Origin: Prosthecochloris marina
GTDB lineage: Bacteria; Bacteroidota; Chlorobiia; Chlorobiales; Chlorobiaceae
Length of the DNA stretch: 64,000 nt
NCBI RefSeq assembly: GCF_003182595.1
Contig: NZ_PDNZ01000001.1
Coordinates: 372,001 to 436,000, forward strand
Reading direction: 5' to 3'
Part shown: in pieces, positions 17,021 to 25,578 of the stretch
Position numbering within the stretch: the stretch's first letter is position 1
How the letters are laid out: every line of letters starts with the position of its first letter
Notes under the pieces: generated by a model
Told to the model about the DNA's origin: nothing
The model's input: the letters and a program-made list of their open reading frames with translations, nothing else
The model's database searches: none
Program-made: the position numbers and the translations under genes

Positions 17021-17818
17021 TTATACTTTGTCATTAAGCAAGTCAACAATTTCAGATTTCACAAAAAGAATAAACTTTGCTGTCTGGTCCGCACGTGAGG
17101 CAAGATGGTCTTCACCGTAACCAAGATAGGCTTGCCGAGCCTCAAATAATATGGATTGATGTTCGACGGGCAAACGCGCTATCAACCACCCGGCAGCGAT
17201 GTCCTTAGACGCAATCTTTCCAGTTACAGCGCTGTACCATATGCGGGCCAATGTGAGCACCACATTCCGCTCATCACCTGCCCGGTCCGGGGGTGACACA
17301 TACTGATCCAGGGTATCGACGAGCGCCCTAAAAAAATCACCTTTAGGCACCGGATCGAAAAAATCTTCGGCCGCCGGGCCCGTCAAGGGAAGACTGTGCT
17401 GCCTTGCTTTCATCAACAGAAGCGCCAGATCAGAATCAATGACAGCTGGCTCGAAGATACCTGAAAGAATATCTTTCCGCAGCCATTCTCCAAACTGCAG
17501 TTCTCGTCTGGCCGGATAACGCCAAGGGACTACCTCAGTCTTTACAACAACGGTGACCTCCAGAGCTCGAAGTATCTCGCTTTTGCCGGGTGGCGCTGAG
17601 ATCTTCAGCAAATCAAGCAAAAGAGCCTGTCGGGAAGTTTCTTCAGGCTTTGCCTCTATAGTAACCAGCAAGTCAATATCGCTATACGGCCCCAAACGAC
17701 CATCAAGCGCCGAACCGTACAAATGTATTGCCTGTAGTGTCGATCCCAGATGGCATTCTATGACATTACAAGCCAGTGATACCTGCTTCGAGATTTCAAT
17801 GGGCACTGAGCTGTTCAT
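17021..17818 (-). CDS. aadA: AadA-type aminoglycoside (3'')-O-nucleotidyltransferase
   Basis: 265 aa. The N-terminal nucleotidyltransferase motif HLYGSALDGRLGPYSDIDLLV (G35-S36, D47, D49) binds Mg-ATP. It is followed by the AadA-specific blocks LRALEVTVVV, WRYPARRELQFGEW, GIFEPAVIDSDLALLL and AGDERNVVLTLARIWYSAV, which contains residues that select streptomycin and spectinomycin. Against the AadA1 sequence as I remember it, well over half the positions agree and the length is nearly identical. Family activity is adenylylation of streptomycin and spectinomycin in the cytoplasm. On this strand, GTTAGAT occurs 11 bases before the ATG. A methyltransferase follows at 11 bases. Resistance is inferred, not shown. 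Confidence 0.88.
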   Translation of the reverse strand: MNSSVPIEISKQVSLACNVIECHLGSTLQAIHLYGSALDGRLGPYSDIDLLVTIEAKPEETSRQALLLDLLKISAPPGKSEILRALEVTVVVKTEVVPWRYPARRELQFGEWLRKDILSGIFEPAVIDSDLALLLMKARQHSLPLTGPAAEDFFDPVPKGDFFRALVDTLDQYVSPPDRAGDERNVVLTLARIWYSAVTGKIASKDIAAGWLIARLPVEHQSILFEARQAYLGYGEDHLASRADQTAKFILFVKSEIVDLLNDKV

Positions 17819-17845
17819 ACAGCATAAAATCTAACATTACTTGTT

Positions 17846-17867
17846 ATCTGCACTATAGATTTTTCAT
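17846..17867 (-). repeat. 22-base element shared by aadA and V8-protease upstream regions
   Basis: This stretch differs at only three positions from 22143-22164, which lies upstream of the V8-like protease. In both places it precedes a minus-strand start codon (28 and 75 bases away). It may be a shared promoter element or the end of a lost mobile sequence. Confidence 0.45.
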
Positions 17868-17978
17868 GGGCTCACATTATAATCACTATTTTTTCCCCTC
17901 TGATCCTCTCAGGATTTTCCCTTAAAAAAAGCATATCCCGGAGAACAGAAGCCCCTTTACCTCCTATAGATAGAGAAC

Positions 17979-18345
17979 TTAGGGGACGTAGTTTATTAGC
18001 GATAAAAGATCACCGACCGACCGAACCATATGGCTGACTACTTCGGTTGTAAACCATAACTGCCGCGCAGTCTCTGCCAGTGATAAACCATACTCTTTGA
18101 CAAACTTCTCCACCAACGCTCTTCGTATTGCAGGTAATTCTCCTTTTCTGCTGCCTGAACGTAACAAAACAACTTTGATCACCCCTTTGCTGGATGCGTC
18201 CTCATTGACATCAATGCGAAAGCATAAATACTCGTGCTTATCCCCTGAGCCTGTTCATCCATTCGACGATGATACTCTTTTCTGTCTTGGTCATCTCGAA
18301 CGATATTGCCTTTCTCAATTTCCCGGAATAATGACATGAAATAAT
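17979..18345 (-). pseudogene. Remnant of a REP-associated (Y1/HUH) transposase
   Basis: The minus strand shows two pieces of one protein in different frames. The first, EKGNIVRDDQDRKEYHRRM through STSIYAFALMSMR, matches the N-terminal part of Y1 transposases, where YAxxLMxNHVH normally follows. The second, LLRSGSRKGELPAIRRALVEKF through SLAETARQLWFTTEVVSHM, matches their C-terminal helix-turn-helix. The HUH histidines and the middle of the protein, including the catalytic tyrosine region, are gone, and a frame change separates the pieces. A second remnant lies at 21191-21312. Confidence 0.7.
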
Positions 18346-18434
18346 GTCCCTGGCGTATCCAGCTTTGCTCCTTTCGGCATTACTTTCTTTTATATATCCA
18401 AGTTTTTGTCATGGCTTTTATATATTAACCAACA

Positions 18435-18456
18435 ACCTGCTTTTAAAGCTAATAAA
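18435..18456 (+). repeat. Right copy of the 22-bp direct repeat
   Basis: Identical to 10870-10891 and in the same orientation. It lies 20 bases upstream of the CAP-domain gene start. The flanks on either side of the two copies differ, so the shared stretch is exactly bounded. Confidence 0.7.
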
Positions 18457-18476
18457 TTACGCTCCCTTTTACTTTT

Positions 18477-19163
18477 ATGAGAATAGCCTCAGTGCTTATC
18501 CTTTGTATTTCTTGCTTACTGATTCCAGCAAGCAAGAGAGCGGATGCATCGAAAAAACAGCTTTCTTTGCAGTTCACATCGTTACAGGAGGATGAAAAGG
18601 CAAGTTATCTCGATGCATTGGAAAAAGAGGTCATCCTTCACCTGAACATGGCTCGCACCGATCCGGAAAAATACGCACGGCAATATATTTTGCCGAGGAC
18701 ATGCTATTTCACAGGAAACATCTATCATGATCCCCGAAATCCGCAATTCGAAAACGGGTACCGGACCCGCGAAGGTTTAACAGCAGTTCGAGAATGCGTC
18801 AATGCCATGAAGAGAGTAAGTCCGGCGGGAGTCCTTTTTCCATCTGAAAGAATATCAATTGTTGCTCAATCACATGCCAGCTACATGTCCCGCACCGGCA
18901 AAACCGGGCACAGAGGACCGGACGGATCAAAACCCGGAACCCGTCTCAGGCAATTCGGCAATTGGAGGATTACCGGAGAAAACATCTCCTACGGCTTTAA
19001 CACAGCCATTGAAATCGTCGCCTCCCTTCTCGTCGATGACGGAGTACCCAACAGAAAGCACCGAAGCATCATCCTGGACCCGGAGTTCAGCATTGTCGGC
19101 GTCGCCATCGAACCCCACCCCGTCTACGACTATGTCTGTGTGATCAATTTTGCTGGCGTATAA
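18477..19163 (+). CDS. Exported CAP (SCP/PR1) domain protein
   Basis: 228 aa. The N-terminal signal peptide MRIASVLILCISCLLIPAS is followed by a CAP domain: ILHLNMARTDPEKYARQY opens it, HASYMSRTGKTGHRGPDG carries the domain histidine and glycine pattern, and GENISYGFNTAIEIVASLLVDDG and RSIILDPEFSIVGVAIEPH complete it. Bacterial CAP proteins are secreted and of mostly unknown role. This is the only plus-strand gene between 10.9 and 22.4 kb. The first ATG, 20 bases after the direct repeat, gives the signal peptide directly, which supports it. Confidence 0.85.
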   Translation: MRIASVLILCISCLLIPASKRADASKKQLSLQFTSLQEDEKASYLDALEKEVILHLNMARTDPEKYARQYILPRTCYFTGNIYHDPRNPQFENGYRTREGLTAVRECVNAMKRVSPAGVLFPSERISIVAQSHASYMSRTGKTGHRGPDGSKPGTRLRQFGNWRITGENISYGFNTAIEIVASLLVDDGVPNRKHRSIILDPEFSIVGVAIEPHPVYDYVCVINFAGV

Positions 19164-19455
19164 GAAGGATAAACGGCAGTACCGGCATTATTTCGGCGGG
19201 AATAATCCGTGTAACGACTTTGAGACTACAATCTTTTTTAGGACAATTTGGACCTCTCAACCGAATCCAGGCATCCGGATAAAGGATGCTTGACAACCGT
19301 TCATCAGCACGCTGCATACCAGAGGAAAAGGTAAGAGATTCTGCAACCGCGTGCGATCCACAGCTATAGACCATGCTTTTCGAGGCACTTAACGGGATTA
19401 TTTTAACACGCTAGAAGTTTGTATCTGATGGCTTCACTACAGGATGCTTCCTATT

Positions 19456-20169
19456 TCACCAGATACCGGGAAATACTCGATACTTCGTTCGTTGTGCGTA
19501 AGCTTCGTAACCAATGAGCTCCTGTCGTAACATCTTGTCTTCCATTTTCGTCCTTACAATCATCAGGAGGGCGGACAGAAACCCGGGTATGAGCGCCCAG
19601 AACGAGCCTAAAAGCATCGGAGCAGCGAAACTCTGGATGATAGCACCAAGATAGCCGGGATGACGAATGTACTGATAAGGACCGGACATGCACACCGTTT
19701 GCCCCCGCTCTTTCTGAATACGAGACGCTGTTGTAAAGAAAGCATTTTCGAGAAGGGCCCAACTGAATAATCCAGTGCCGGCAAAAAAGCAGATTACCCC
19801 GACAATATGAACGTTTAAGGGTATATCAGCACTCCACCCATAACGCATATCAAGACCTGCTATCAATGGAACAGCAAGAAAATACAATAGCGCCCAAAGT
19901 CCACCGATCAATTTCTCCCAGCCATGCTCTATTTGGGTCATACTGCGTTCAGCAATGATCTCCGGTCTCCGCTTGAGAAGAGCTATCGAGTTGAAAACCG
20001 TGCTACCAATGTATATACCGATGAAAACCCAGGCCCATAGCCAATCAGTGTGTCCGGACGAGAAAAGGAGAACTGCTGAAAGGATACCGAACAAAACCAG
20101 AATTTGGATGAAACGCCTGACGATACCAATCCTGACTGCAGGAGTAATGGAGTTATTGTTGACAAACAT
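19456..20169 (-). CDS. Isoprenylcysteine carboxyl methyltransferase (ICMT)-family protein
   Basis: 237 aa integral membrane protein with five or six hydrophobic segments. The C-terminal half has the ICMT/PEMT-type SAM site: GPYQYIRHPGYLGAI, then a last helix and YEAYAQRTKYRVFPGIW. Bacterial members methylate small lipophilic or unknown acceptors, since prenylated proteins are not expected here. The 290 bases between it and the convergent CAP gene hold no recognised feature. Confidence 0.82.
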   Translation of the reverse strand: MFVNNNSITPAVRIGIVRRFIQILVLFGILSAVLLFSSGHTDWLWAWVFIGIYIGSTVFNSIALLKRRPEIIAERSMTQIEHGWEKLIGGLWALLYFLAVPLIAGLDMRYGWSADIPLNVHIVGVICFFAGTGLFSWALLENAFFTTASRIQKERGQTVCMSGPYQYIRHPGYLGAIIQSFAAPMLLGSFWALIPGFLSALLMIVRTKMEDKMLRQELIGYEAYAQRTKYRVFPGIW

Positions 20170-20274
20170 GAAAATCAGCTGACATTTTCAAAAAAACACG
20201 ACATTTTATCGATCTGAAATCAAGTGTTGTGCAGAACGGATGGTTAGTATACCTCCGGAACTCAACGCTTTGTA

Positions 20275-21135
20275 CTACACCGAGGACTCGTTCGCTCTGA
20301 TGGCATCAAAAAACTCCTGCCAGCTTGCATGGCCCTTACCGGCAGCTTCTGCATAATGACTTGGATTGTCGAAAGCTCCCTCTCGAATACCTTGGTATAT
20401 GCCGGCGATGATCGAACCTAAAAACTCACCTAGTTCATCTATTCGGTCCTGTCGGAACTCTTCCACCGAAGTTGATGTGTAGGTCAACGTAGTACTAAAG
20501 GCATAGTTGAGGTACTCAGCAAGCTGCCGCTGAGTGATAGCTTCGCCATGCAAATTGTAGGTTCTACCGTTATGCTCGTCATCGGTTATCATTCGCGCAT
20601 AGGCATACGCGAGTTCTGGTCGTGTCGTGTAGCCGCACTTACCGGAACCGGCGCAGTTTACAATTCCTCCCTTTTCTTCGTAGACGTCGACATATTCAAT
20701 ATCAGGCTCGATATAGATCCCGTTGCGTCCGATAACCCAATCCATTTCGCTGTTTCGAATATCTTGTTCGGTTTGTCGATTGGATTGAACAATGGGCGAG
20801 AAGGCTGTGTTTTCCTTTGCTCCTTGAATGCTGGTGTAGACTATTTTTCTGACTCCGTTTTCTTTGGCCGCTTGAATCACATTTCTGTGTTGCTCGATGC
20901 GCTTATCAGGAACATCGATGCCGGAAACCAACAAAACCACATCAACGGATTGCAATGACTTAACCAAGACTTCTTTGTCATTGTAGTTTACGGGACGGAT
21001 TTCGATGTTCAGGTGCTTGGCTTTCTCCGGACTCCGCGCTAATCCAATCACGTTTTCATTCGACAACAAAGCAGCGGTGGCTTCAACGATTTCCGTTCCA
21101 AGTTTTCCGCTCGCAGCGGTTATTGCTACTTTCAA
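20275..21135 (-). CDS. NmrA-like / QOR2-type SDR family oxidoreductase
   Basis: 286 aa. The N-terminal Rossmann motif is VAITAASGKLGTEIVEA. It is followed by VIGLARSPEKAKHLNIEIRPVNYND and VDVVLLVSGID, typical of atypical SDRs such as NAD(P)H:quinone reductase 2 and NmrA-like sensors. No Tyr-x-x-x-Lys catalytic pair stands out, as is usual in this group. The start is TTG at 21135, decided by a strong GGGGAGG ribosome site 5 bases upstream; there is no ATG nearby. Upstream lies a transposase remnant. Confidence 0.82.
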   Translation of the reverse strand: MKVAITAASGKLGTEIVEATAALLSNENVIGLARSPEKAKHLNIEIRPVNYNDKEVLVKSLQSVDVVLLVSGIDVPDKRIEQHRNVIQAAKENGVRKIVYTSIQGAKENTAFSPIVQSNRQTEQDIRNSEMDWVIGRNGIYIEPDIEYVDVYEEKGGIVNCAGSGKCGYTTRPELAYAYARMITDDEHNGRTYNLHGEAITQRQLAEYLNYAFSTTLTYTSTSVEEFRQDRIDELGEFLGSIIAGIYQGIREGAFDNPSHYAEAAGKGHASWQEFFDAIRANESSV

Positions 21136-21190
21136 TTCGCCCTCCCCAAAAAGAATTGCCGTTTAATCAATTCATGCCCATCATCATCCA

Positions 21191-21312
21191 TACCCATAAA
21201 GCAAACCAAACTCTTCAACGAATTTCTCAGCCAATGCTCTTCGTATTGCAGGTAATTCTCCTTTCTTGTCAGACCCTGAACGTAACAAAGCCACTGTGAT
21301 TCCCGCTTTGCT
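21191..21312 (-). pseudogene. C-terminal remnant of a second Y1 transposase
   Basis: On the minus strand this reads NSKAGITVALLRSGSDKKGELPAIRRALAEKFVEEFG and then stops after a few residues. It matches the C-terminal piece of the remnant at 17979-18345, including a shared near-identical stretch around GELPAIRRAL. It begins directly after the stop codon of the protease gene. Confidence 0.65.
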
Positions 21313-21315
21313 GTT

Positions 21316-22068
21316 TTACCACTGATCAACCGTGTTAACAAATAGCTGATACAAATCCGAAGCACTATTCGGACATCCACCGTAATTATGTATACCAACT
21401 GCTACGCTTCGGTCTTTAAGAAGCGGAGAGCCACTCTGCCCACCATAAGTATCGAGCATGTACTTGAACTGCCCCCCGGCTTTCCTTAGTGAGTCCTCCA
21501 TGCGATATTGAAATATTCCGGTATCCCTATCAGCGGGATAACCACATATTTCACCACGAACAGGATCTTCAAGCATTGGGGTTAAAACATCAGAATGACT
21601 CACATCAGAACCGATCTTTATCGCCCCCATGTCGTAACGTGGAATACCTTTTTCTTTCCAACCACGTGTTGTTGTAAAAGCACTTGCATAGTAACGCCCG
21701 TATGGTTCGGCCTTTCCGGATTTACCAGGGACTACGATGATCGATTTCATCCATCCCTTTTCTTTTCGGTCATATACACAGTGGCCTGCTGTATACAGTT
21801 TGTTGGTATGAGTTAGCCAACCTGTACCTATGTAATTCTTCTTCCCGGATGGAGATTTCATATAAAGCTTACATATGGCCTTATAAGGCATCGTGGTGGT
21901 GGTTGTCACCTTGATTCGGTCATCGCCTCCGCAAACAGCCTTAGCAGTAAGATCTTCTTCGGTCCGATAATACCGTGGAGTAATATCTTCTTCATCAAAA
22001 TCAGTTGTAGATTCTATCCAATTTGAGAAAACCATCTCTTCCGCCTCTTGCTGCGTTAACTCCAACAT
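21316..22068 (-). CDS. Trypsin-like serine protease (V8/glutamyl endopeptidase type)
   Basis: 250 aa. The catalytic triad is visible: His in YTAGHCVYD, Asp in RYDMGAIKI and Ser in YGGQSGSPLL. The spacing and the TGWLTHTNKLYTAGHC block resemble the S1B group (V8 protease, glutamyl endopeptidases). The N-terminal 50 residues (ELTQQEAEEMVFSNW and onward) could be a propeptide. There is no signal peptide, which is odd for this normally secreted family. The start ATG at 22068 has a good ribosome site (AAGGAG). A sequence similar to the aadA upstream element lies 75 bases before it. Confidence 0.82.
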   Translation of the reverse strand: MLELTQQEAEEMVFSNWIESTTDFDEEDITPRYYRTEEDLTAKAVCGGDDRIKVTTTTTMPYKAICKLYMKSPSGKKNYIGTGWLTHTNKLYTAGHCVYDRKEKGWMKSIIVVPGKSGKAEPYGRYYASAFTTTRGWKEKGIPRYDMGAIKIGSDVSHSDVLTPMLEDPVRGEICGYPADRDTGIFQYRMEDSLRKAGGQFKYMLDTYGGQSGSPLLKDRSVAVGIHNYGGCPNSASDLYQLFVNTVDQW

Positions 22069-22433
22069 CAGCTACACTCCTTCTGTTGTATCATGAACTT
22101 TAAGCATGTTGCCCGGATTACATACCCCAAAATTAAAACATCATCTATACTACAGATTTTTCATAATATACACACACATAACACACCGTATTTCACCTTT
22201 ACACTCTCCGTTTACTATCATGTACAACATTCTTTTTCAGCTTTAGACTATCAAAACCATCTTTCCGTTCTCATCACGACCCAACCTTCCTGGCCAATGA
22301 ACGAAAAAGCAAAAAAAGTTTCCCCACTCAGACAATAATCTGCATCTTGATCACAACAAGTGACGTTAATTATTTTTATTTTTTTGTCTTACAAATACAC
22401 CAAAAACACGAAAATTCCTTAAAAAAACATAGC
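22069..22433. other. Divergent region, protease / apbE
   Basis: About 365 AT-rich bases. It contains the element at 22143-22164 that is shared with the aadA upstream region. No gene, terminator or recognisable operator otherwise. Confidence 0.35.
22143..22164 (-). repeat. Second copy of the aadA upstream element
   Basis: 19 of 22 bases match 17846-17867. It lies upstream of the V8-like protease gene on the same strand. Confidence 0.45.
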
Positions 22434-23462
22434 ATGCGCAATTGCCTCAACCATACCCTTCCATTTTTACTGCTTTCTCTGACTCTTCTCTCCTGCTCCG
22501 GTACGGACAGCGGCCTCCGCATCTACGAGCAGGAAAAAGTGATGATGGGAACGGTGATGAAGATCAAGGCGGTCGCGGAAGGTGATGCAGAGGAGAAAGC
22601 GAAGGAAGCGTTTGATACCGCATTCCGTGAAATTGCAGAGCTGGAGTCGGAGCTGAGCGAGTGGCAGCCAGCGAGTCCGGTTTCCGAGGTCAACCGGCAA
22701 GCCGGGGTTGGATCCGTTAGGGTTCCTCAGTCCGTTATAACGGTAACAAAGAAGGCACTGGAAATAGCCCGCATAACGGAAGGAGCATTCGATGTAACAT
22801 TCAAACCGATCGGCAGGCTCTGGAATGTCAAGGAAAGAACCTCTCCGCCTCCTCTTGACAGCATTCGAAAAGTTCTGACCCTGATCGATTACAAGCAGAT
22901 CGATCTCGATACTCTGCAAAAAACCCTTCTCCTGAAAAAGATGGGCATGGAAATAGGTTTCGGGGGAATCGCAAAAGGGTATGCCGCTTTGCGTGCCGGC
23001 GAAGTGCTGGAAAGGTACGGTATCGATAACTATATCATCAATGCTGGAGGTGATCTCTATGTCAAGGGAAAAAAGGGTGAGCGGCAATGGACGTCAGGCA
23101 TCAAAAATCCCGATACGAAACAAAAGACGCCACTGATTGCATTCGGTGTCATCAAAGCCTGTGGCATCGCGACGAGCGGTGATTATGAAAGCTATTTTGT
23201 GCACGAAGGCATCCGTTACCACCACATCATCGACCTGAAAACCGGCTATCCTACCCGAGGAATCAAAAGCGTTACGGTGTTTTCGGAGGATCCGGCAAAA
23301 GCCGATGCTTACGCCACGGCGTTCTTCATTCTCGGACATGAAAATGCCCTGCACATTGTCGAGCAGGACCCGTCACTTGCCTTCATTTTGATCGACGCCA
23401 AAGACGGGATTTTCAAAAGCCCGAATATCGGTGAGTTTATCGAGGAAATAAGAAAAAAGTAA
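22434..23462 (+). CDS. apbE: FAD:protein FMN transferase ApbE
   Basis: 342 aa lipoprotein. The start is taken at the ATG at 22434 because it begins a proper lipoprotein signal ([21 protein letters not shown]); the frame is open 87 bases further upstream. FAD- and metal-binding signatures: [39 protein letters not shown] and [10 protein letters not shown]. The enzyme attaches FMN covalently to threonine residues of Rnf/Nqr-type or other flavoproteins in the periplasm. No target gene is adjacent. A short inverted repeat (TTCCCGTG/CACGGGAA) just after the stop may act as terminator. Confidence 0.93.
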   Translation: MRNCLNHTLPFLLLSLTLLSCSGTDSGLRIYEQEKVMMGTVMKIKAVAEGDAEEKAKEAFDTAFREIAELESELSEWQPASPVSEVNRQAGVGSVRVPQSVITVTKKALEIARITEGAFDVTFKPIGRLWNVKERTSPPPLDSIRKVLTLIDYKQIDLDTLQKTLLLKKMGMEIGFGGIAKGYAALRAGEVLERYGIDNYIINAGGDLYVKGKKGERQWTSGIKNPDTKQKTPLIAFGVIKACGIATSGDYESYFVHEGIRYHHIIDLKTGYPTRGIKSVTVFSEDPAKADAYATAFFILGHENALHIVEQDPSLAFILIDAKDGIFKSPNIGEFIEEIRKK

Positions 23463-23470
23463 ACGATGGA

Positions 23471-23553
23471 TTCCCGTGTCAAGCACGGGAATGACTGAAA
23501 AGGAAAAGCCAAATGCCCTACAGGCAGTCATGCCGGACTTGATCCGGCATCCA
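23471..23553. repeat. Two adjacent REP-like short palindromes
   Basis: TTCCCGTG/CACGGGAA at 23471-23491 and ATGCCGGA/TCCGGCAT at 23530-23550 form separate hairpins. Related versions occur at 28867-28942 and 54188-54215. They fit a dispersed extragenic palindrome family of the genome. Confidence 0.7.
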
Positions 23554-23588
23554 TATTGCGGTTGGGAAAAAGATCGATCACCGGGTAA

Positions 23589-23623
23589 GACCTGTGAAAT
23601 AGTGGTTTTGGATTTCACAGGTC
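23589..23623. repeat. 12-bp inverted repeat
   Basis: GACCTGTGAAAT (23589-23600) and ATTTCACAGGTC (23612-23623) form a perfect hairpin with an 11-base loop in the gap between apbE and pgi, next to the REP-like elements. There is no T tract. Purpose unknown. Confidence 0.55.
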
Positions 23624-23738
23624 AGGCCCGGGGATGACTAAAAAAGAGAGATCACTGCTTTTGAGAGAAATGCTCACCTGAATCCCGATCGCGACAGACA
23701 AATCGGGATCAACGAAACTCCTGAATAGCATAGCAGGT

Positions 23739-25382
23739 TTATGAACCTCTGGACTGACGGTATAAGTTAATCAACCCGTTGGTCGATGAGTCATGCGTTT
23801 TGGCATCTTGCTCTCCCTGAATTTCCGGCAAAATTGCTTTAGCAAGCTGCTTGCCGAGTTCGACGCCCCACTGGTCGAACGAGTTGATCCTCCATATCAC
23901 GCCCTGCACGAATACCTTATGCTCATACATCGCGATCAGGCTGCCGAGGTTGAATGGGTTGATTTCCGAAAAAACGAGGGTGTTTGTCGGGCGATTGCCG
24001 GGAAACAGTTTATGAGGCAAAAGCTGTTCGATCCGCTCTTCCGGCATACCTGCATCGCGCATCTCTTTCTCCGCCTCTTTTGCAGTTTTTCCCCGCATCA
24101 GCGCTTCAGTCTGGGCAAAACAGTTGGCAAGCAGGATATCATGATGTTTCCCCGCCTGATTCTGGCTTTTAAGAGGCACTATAAAGTCAACGGGTATGAA
24201 GTTCGGCCCCTGATGCAGCAGTTGGAAAAAGGCATGCTGAGAGTTGGTTCCAGGCTCGCCCCAGATCACCGGACCCGTAGCATATCCGACTTCATCACCT
24301 TCCCTGTCGATTCTTTTACCGTTGCTTTCCATATCGAGCTGCTGAAGATAGGCCGGGAGACGGTGCAGATACTGATCATAAGGAATCACGGCATGGGAAT
24401 GGACATCAAAAAAGTTGTTGTACCAGATACCAAGAAGGGCTAAAAGAACTGGAATATTGTTTTCAAATGGAGCCGTAAGAAAATGCTCGTCCATCGCATG
24501 CGCACCCGCAAGCAGTTCGGTAAACCTTTCGAACCCGACGTACAAGGCAATGGCAAGGCCGATGGATGACCAGAGGGAATAACGCCCACCAACCCAATCC
24601 CAGAAACGGAACATGTTATGGGCATCGATGCCGAACTCCTCAACTTTTTCCTGGTTGGTTGAAACTGCAACAAAATGCCGGGCGATGAACGATTCATCAA
24701 CGGCCTTATCGAGAAACCATTTTCTTGCAGTATGCGCGTTGGTAAGGGTTTCCTGTGTGGTAAATGTTTTTGAAGCAATGATGAACAGTGTTGTATCAGC
24801 ATCAAGTCCCCGCAATGTTTCAATAATATGCGTCCCGTCGATGTTGGACACAAAATGAACCTTGACCGCCCCATCAGCAAAGGGTCTAAGTGCCTCTGTC
24901 ACCATATAAGGCCCAAGGTCCGATCCACCAATCCCGATGTTGACTACATCGGTGATTGCCTTCCCGCTGTATCCTTTCCATTCACCCGAAAGAATAAGCC
25001 CACAGAAACTCCTCATCTGGGCAAGAACTTCCCTTACATCACATCCAATGGTCTGCCCGTCGAGCTCCATTCTAAAACTCTCCGGCTGGCGAAGTGCCGT
25101 GTGAAGAACCGCCCTTTGTTCGGTAAAATTAATTTTTCTTCCGGCAAACATTTTTGCGCGATAACCCTCGACATCGGCTTCTTCTGCCAGAGAATTCAAA
25201 AGCTTTATCGTTTTTCCGTTGATTCTGTTTTTCGAGTAATCGAGCAAAAGATCACCGGTTCGAATCGAGAAACGCTCAAACCTCTCTGCATCATCTGCAA
25301 AGAGTTCTTTCATATGCAGTCTTTCAACGTCCTGTTTATGCGATGCCAAAGCCTTCCAGGCCGGGCTGTTTTGTATACTCAT
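23739..25382 (-). CDS. pgi: Glucose-6-phosphate isomerase
   Basis: 547 aa from the ATG at 25382 ([15 protein letters not shown]), the usual start context for the family; an in-frame ATG at 25436 would add 18 residues. Signatures: [44 protein letters not shown], and the second family signature [18 protein letters not shown] with its catalytic Glu and His. It interconverts glucose 6-phosphate and fructose 6-phosphate in glycolysis, gluconeogenesis and glycogen metabolism. Length is normal. It stands alone, with repeats on both sides. Confidence 0.95.
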   Translation of the reverse strand: MSIQNSPAWKALASHKQDVERLHMKELFADDAERFERFSIRTGDLLLDYSKNRINGKTIKLLNSLAEEADVEGYRAKMFAGRKINFTEQRAVLHTALRQPESFRMELDGQTIGCDVREVLAQMRSFCGLILSGEWKGYSGKAITDVVNIGIGGSDLGPYMVTEALRPFADGAVKVHFVSNIDGTHIIETLRGLDADTTLFIIASKTFTTQETLTNAHTARKWFLDKAVDESFIARHFVAVSTNQEKVEEFGIDAHNMFRFWDWVGGRYSLWSSIGLAIALYVGFERFTELLAGAHAMDEHFLTAPFENNIPVLLALLGIWYNNFFDVHSHAVIPYDQYLHRLPAYLQQLDMESNGKRIDREGDEVGYATGPVIWGEPGTNSQHAFFQLLHQGPNFIPVDFIVPLKSQNQAGKHHDILLANCFAQTEALMRGKTAKEAEKEMRDAGMPEERIEQLLPHKLFPGNRPTNTLVFSEINPFNLGSLIAMYEHKVFVQGVIWRINSFDQWGVELGKQLAKAILPEIQGEQDAKTHDSSTNGLINLYRQSRGS

Positions 25383-25546
25383 AGAAATATTGTTGAATTG
25401 TTGAGGTATTTTCGTCGCATTGAACCAGGCAGGCATCCCAACGAGTCTGGCCCCGCTTTATTTTTTTATGTAACACCTAACACGTAATACATCTTTTTGT
25501 CCTTTGCCGACCGCCTCCTGAAGACTGCCTATTGACTCCCCCCCTG

Positions 25547-25572
25547 GTCACTCGTCACTTGTTTCTTGTCAC
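25547..25572. repeat. Short GTCAC-type repeats
   Basis: A run of GTCACTCGTCACTTG type units (GTCAC three times in 26 bases) lies between pgi and the kinase gene. It looks like a simple-sequence remnant; no function assigned. Confidence 0.35.
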
Positions 25573-25578
25573 TATTTC

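Noticed and set aside
10901..17818. Integron cassette array: aadA and small co-oriented genes, with GTTAGAT 11 bases before aadA and GTTAAGC before 16175
   Set aside because: I could not find matching RYYYAAC partners or a credible folded attC site in any spacer, several genes abut with no room for attC, and no integron integrase is in the window. A dedicated attC search (IntegronFinder) would settle it.
19144..19374. Minus-strand open frame of 76 codons
   Set aside because: It overlaps the end of the CAP gene, has no recognisable pattern and no ribosome site.
21132..21398. Minus-strand open frame of 88 codons between the SDR and protease genes
   Set aside because: It runs out of frame through the transposase remnant and the protease end; the remnant's true frame is different.
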